Positions 33,706 through 33,827 of a stretch of 33,827 bases of DNA are shown piece after piece. The translations under genes were made by a program, and so were the position numbers. Location: the NCBI GenBank assembly GCA_030064795.1, contig JASJEI010000105.1, positions 1 to 33,827 on the forward strand, in the 5' to 3' direction. Position 1 is the stretch's first letter; every line of letters starts with the position of its first letter. This DNA comes from Pleurocapsa sp. MO_226.B13. Lineage in GTDB: Bacteria; Cyanobacteriota; Cyanobacteriia; Cyanobacteriales; Xenococcaceae. Below the pieces are notes generated by a model, which was given only the letters and a program-made list of their open reading frames with translations, was not told where the DNA came from and made no database searches.

Positions 33706-33827
33706 CAAAAACACCCTCAAAACCTTACCAATCCTAGAAAAAGTGGCATTGAAAAATATGCATTTACTGGGTACACTACAATTGCACCTCCAGTAGCTCA
33801 AATGCTCTCTGTTGAACGGGTGTAGGC

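Noticed and set aside
1..33827. tRNA genes or CRISPR arrays
   Set aside because: No tRNA cloverleaf pattern with a GGTTCGAATCC-type arm and no regularly spaced repeats with unique spacers were seen; the only regular arrays are the spacer-less heptamers.

Overview
This is an A+T-rich stretch of a cyanobacterial genome. The evidence is the very frequent HIP1 octamer (GCGATCGC and its GCGATCG/CGATCGC derivatives) inside and between genes, cyanobacteria-typical small hypothetical proteins, a CYP110-like P450, heptanucleotide tandem repeats, and several palindromic or MITE-like elements. I cannot name the genus. The set would fit a coccoid or filamentous cyanobacterium with many mobile elements. 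No tRNA, rRNA or CRISPR array was recognised.

Layout. 1-3.1 kb: a DUF2267 protein, a baeRF-type release-factor-like protein and two small hypothetical genes. 3.2-7.5 kb: a DinF-like MATE transporter divergent from (and overlapping) a DUF389 membrane protein, an AEC-type permease, and a PHP-domain phosphoesterase. 8.1-11.7 kb: a QueC-like PP-loop protein, an alpha/beta esterase, a small hypothetical gene, and a glycosyltransferase gene split by a 103-bp MITE with 10-bp target duplications. 11.8-14.9 kb: an orphan sugar-type ABC permease, a secreted SPOR-like protein, mnmA and a small membrane protein. 14.9-17.7 kb: an internally deleted IS4-type element with perfect 18-bp ends, a zinc-ribbon methyltransferase, a second MITE (99 bp, 8-bp target duplication), a secreted hypothetical protein and two heptamer arrays. 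17.7-20.4 kb: gltX, an OmpR-type response regulator and a small membrane protein.

20.8-27.1 kb holds the most unusual pair. One gene is a Ser/Thr kinase fused through one membrane helix to a periplasmic amino-acid-receptor-like domain. The other encodes a 1220-residue membrane protein combining a degenerate M50-protease-like N-terminus, a GlmS-like class II glutamine amidotransferase domain, a SIS domain and C-terminal membrane helices. The amidotransferase nucleophile (Cys177) is internal, so it would need proteolytic exposure if the domain works like other Ntn amidotransferases.

27.1-33.8 kb is a decaying mobile-element zone around a compact minus-strand biosynthetic locus: P450, type III PKS/KAS III-like synthase with an intact Cys-His-Asn triad, and SAM methyltransferase. 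It is flanked by transposase fragments on one side. On the other side lie a multiply frameshifted IS4 transposase carrying an in-frame palindromic insertion, an orphan gene tail, and a truncated FkbM methyltransferase at the window edge.
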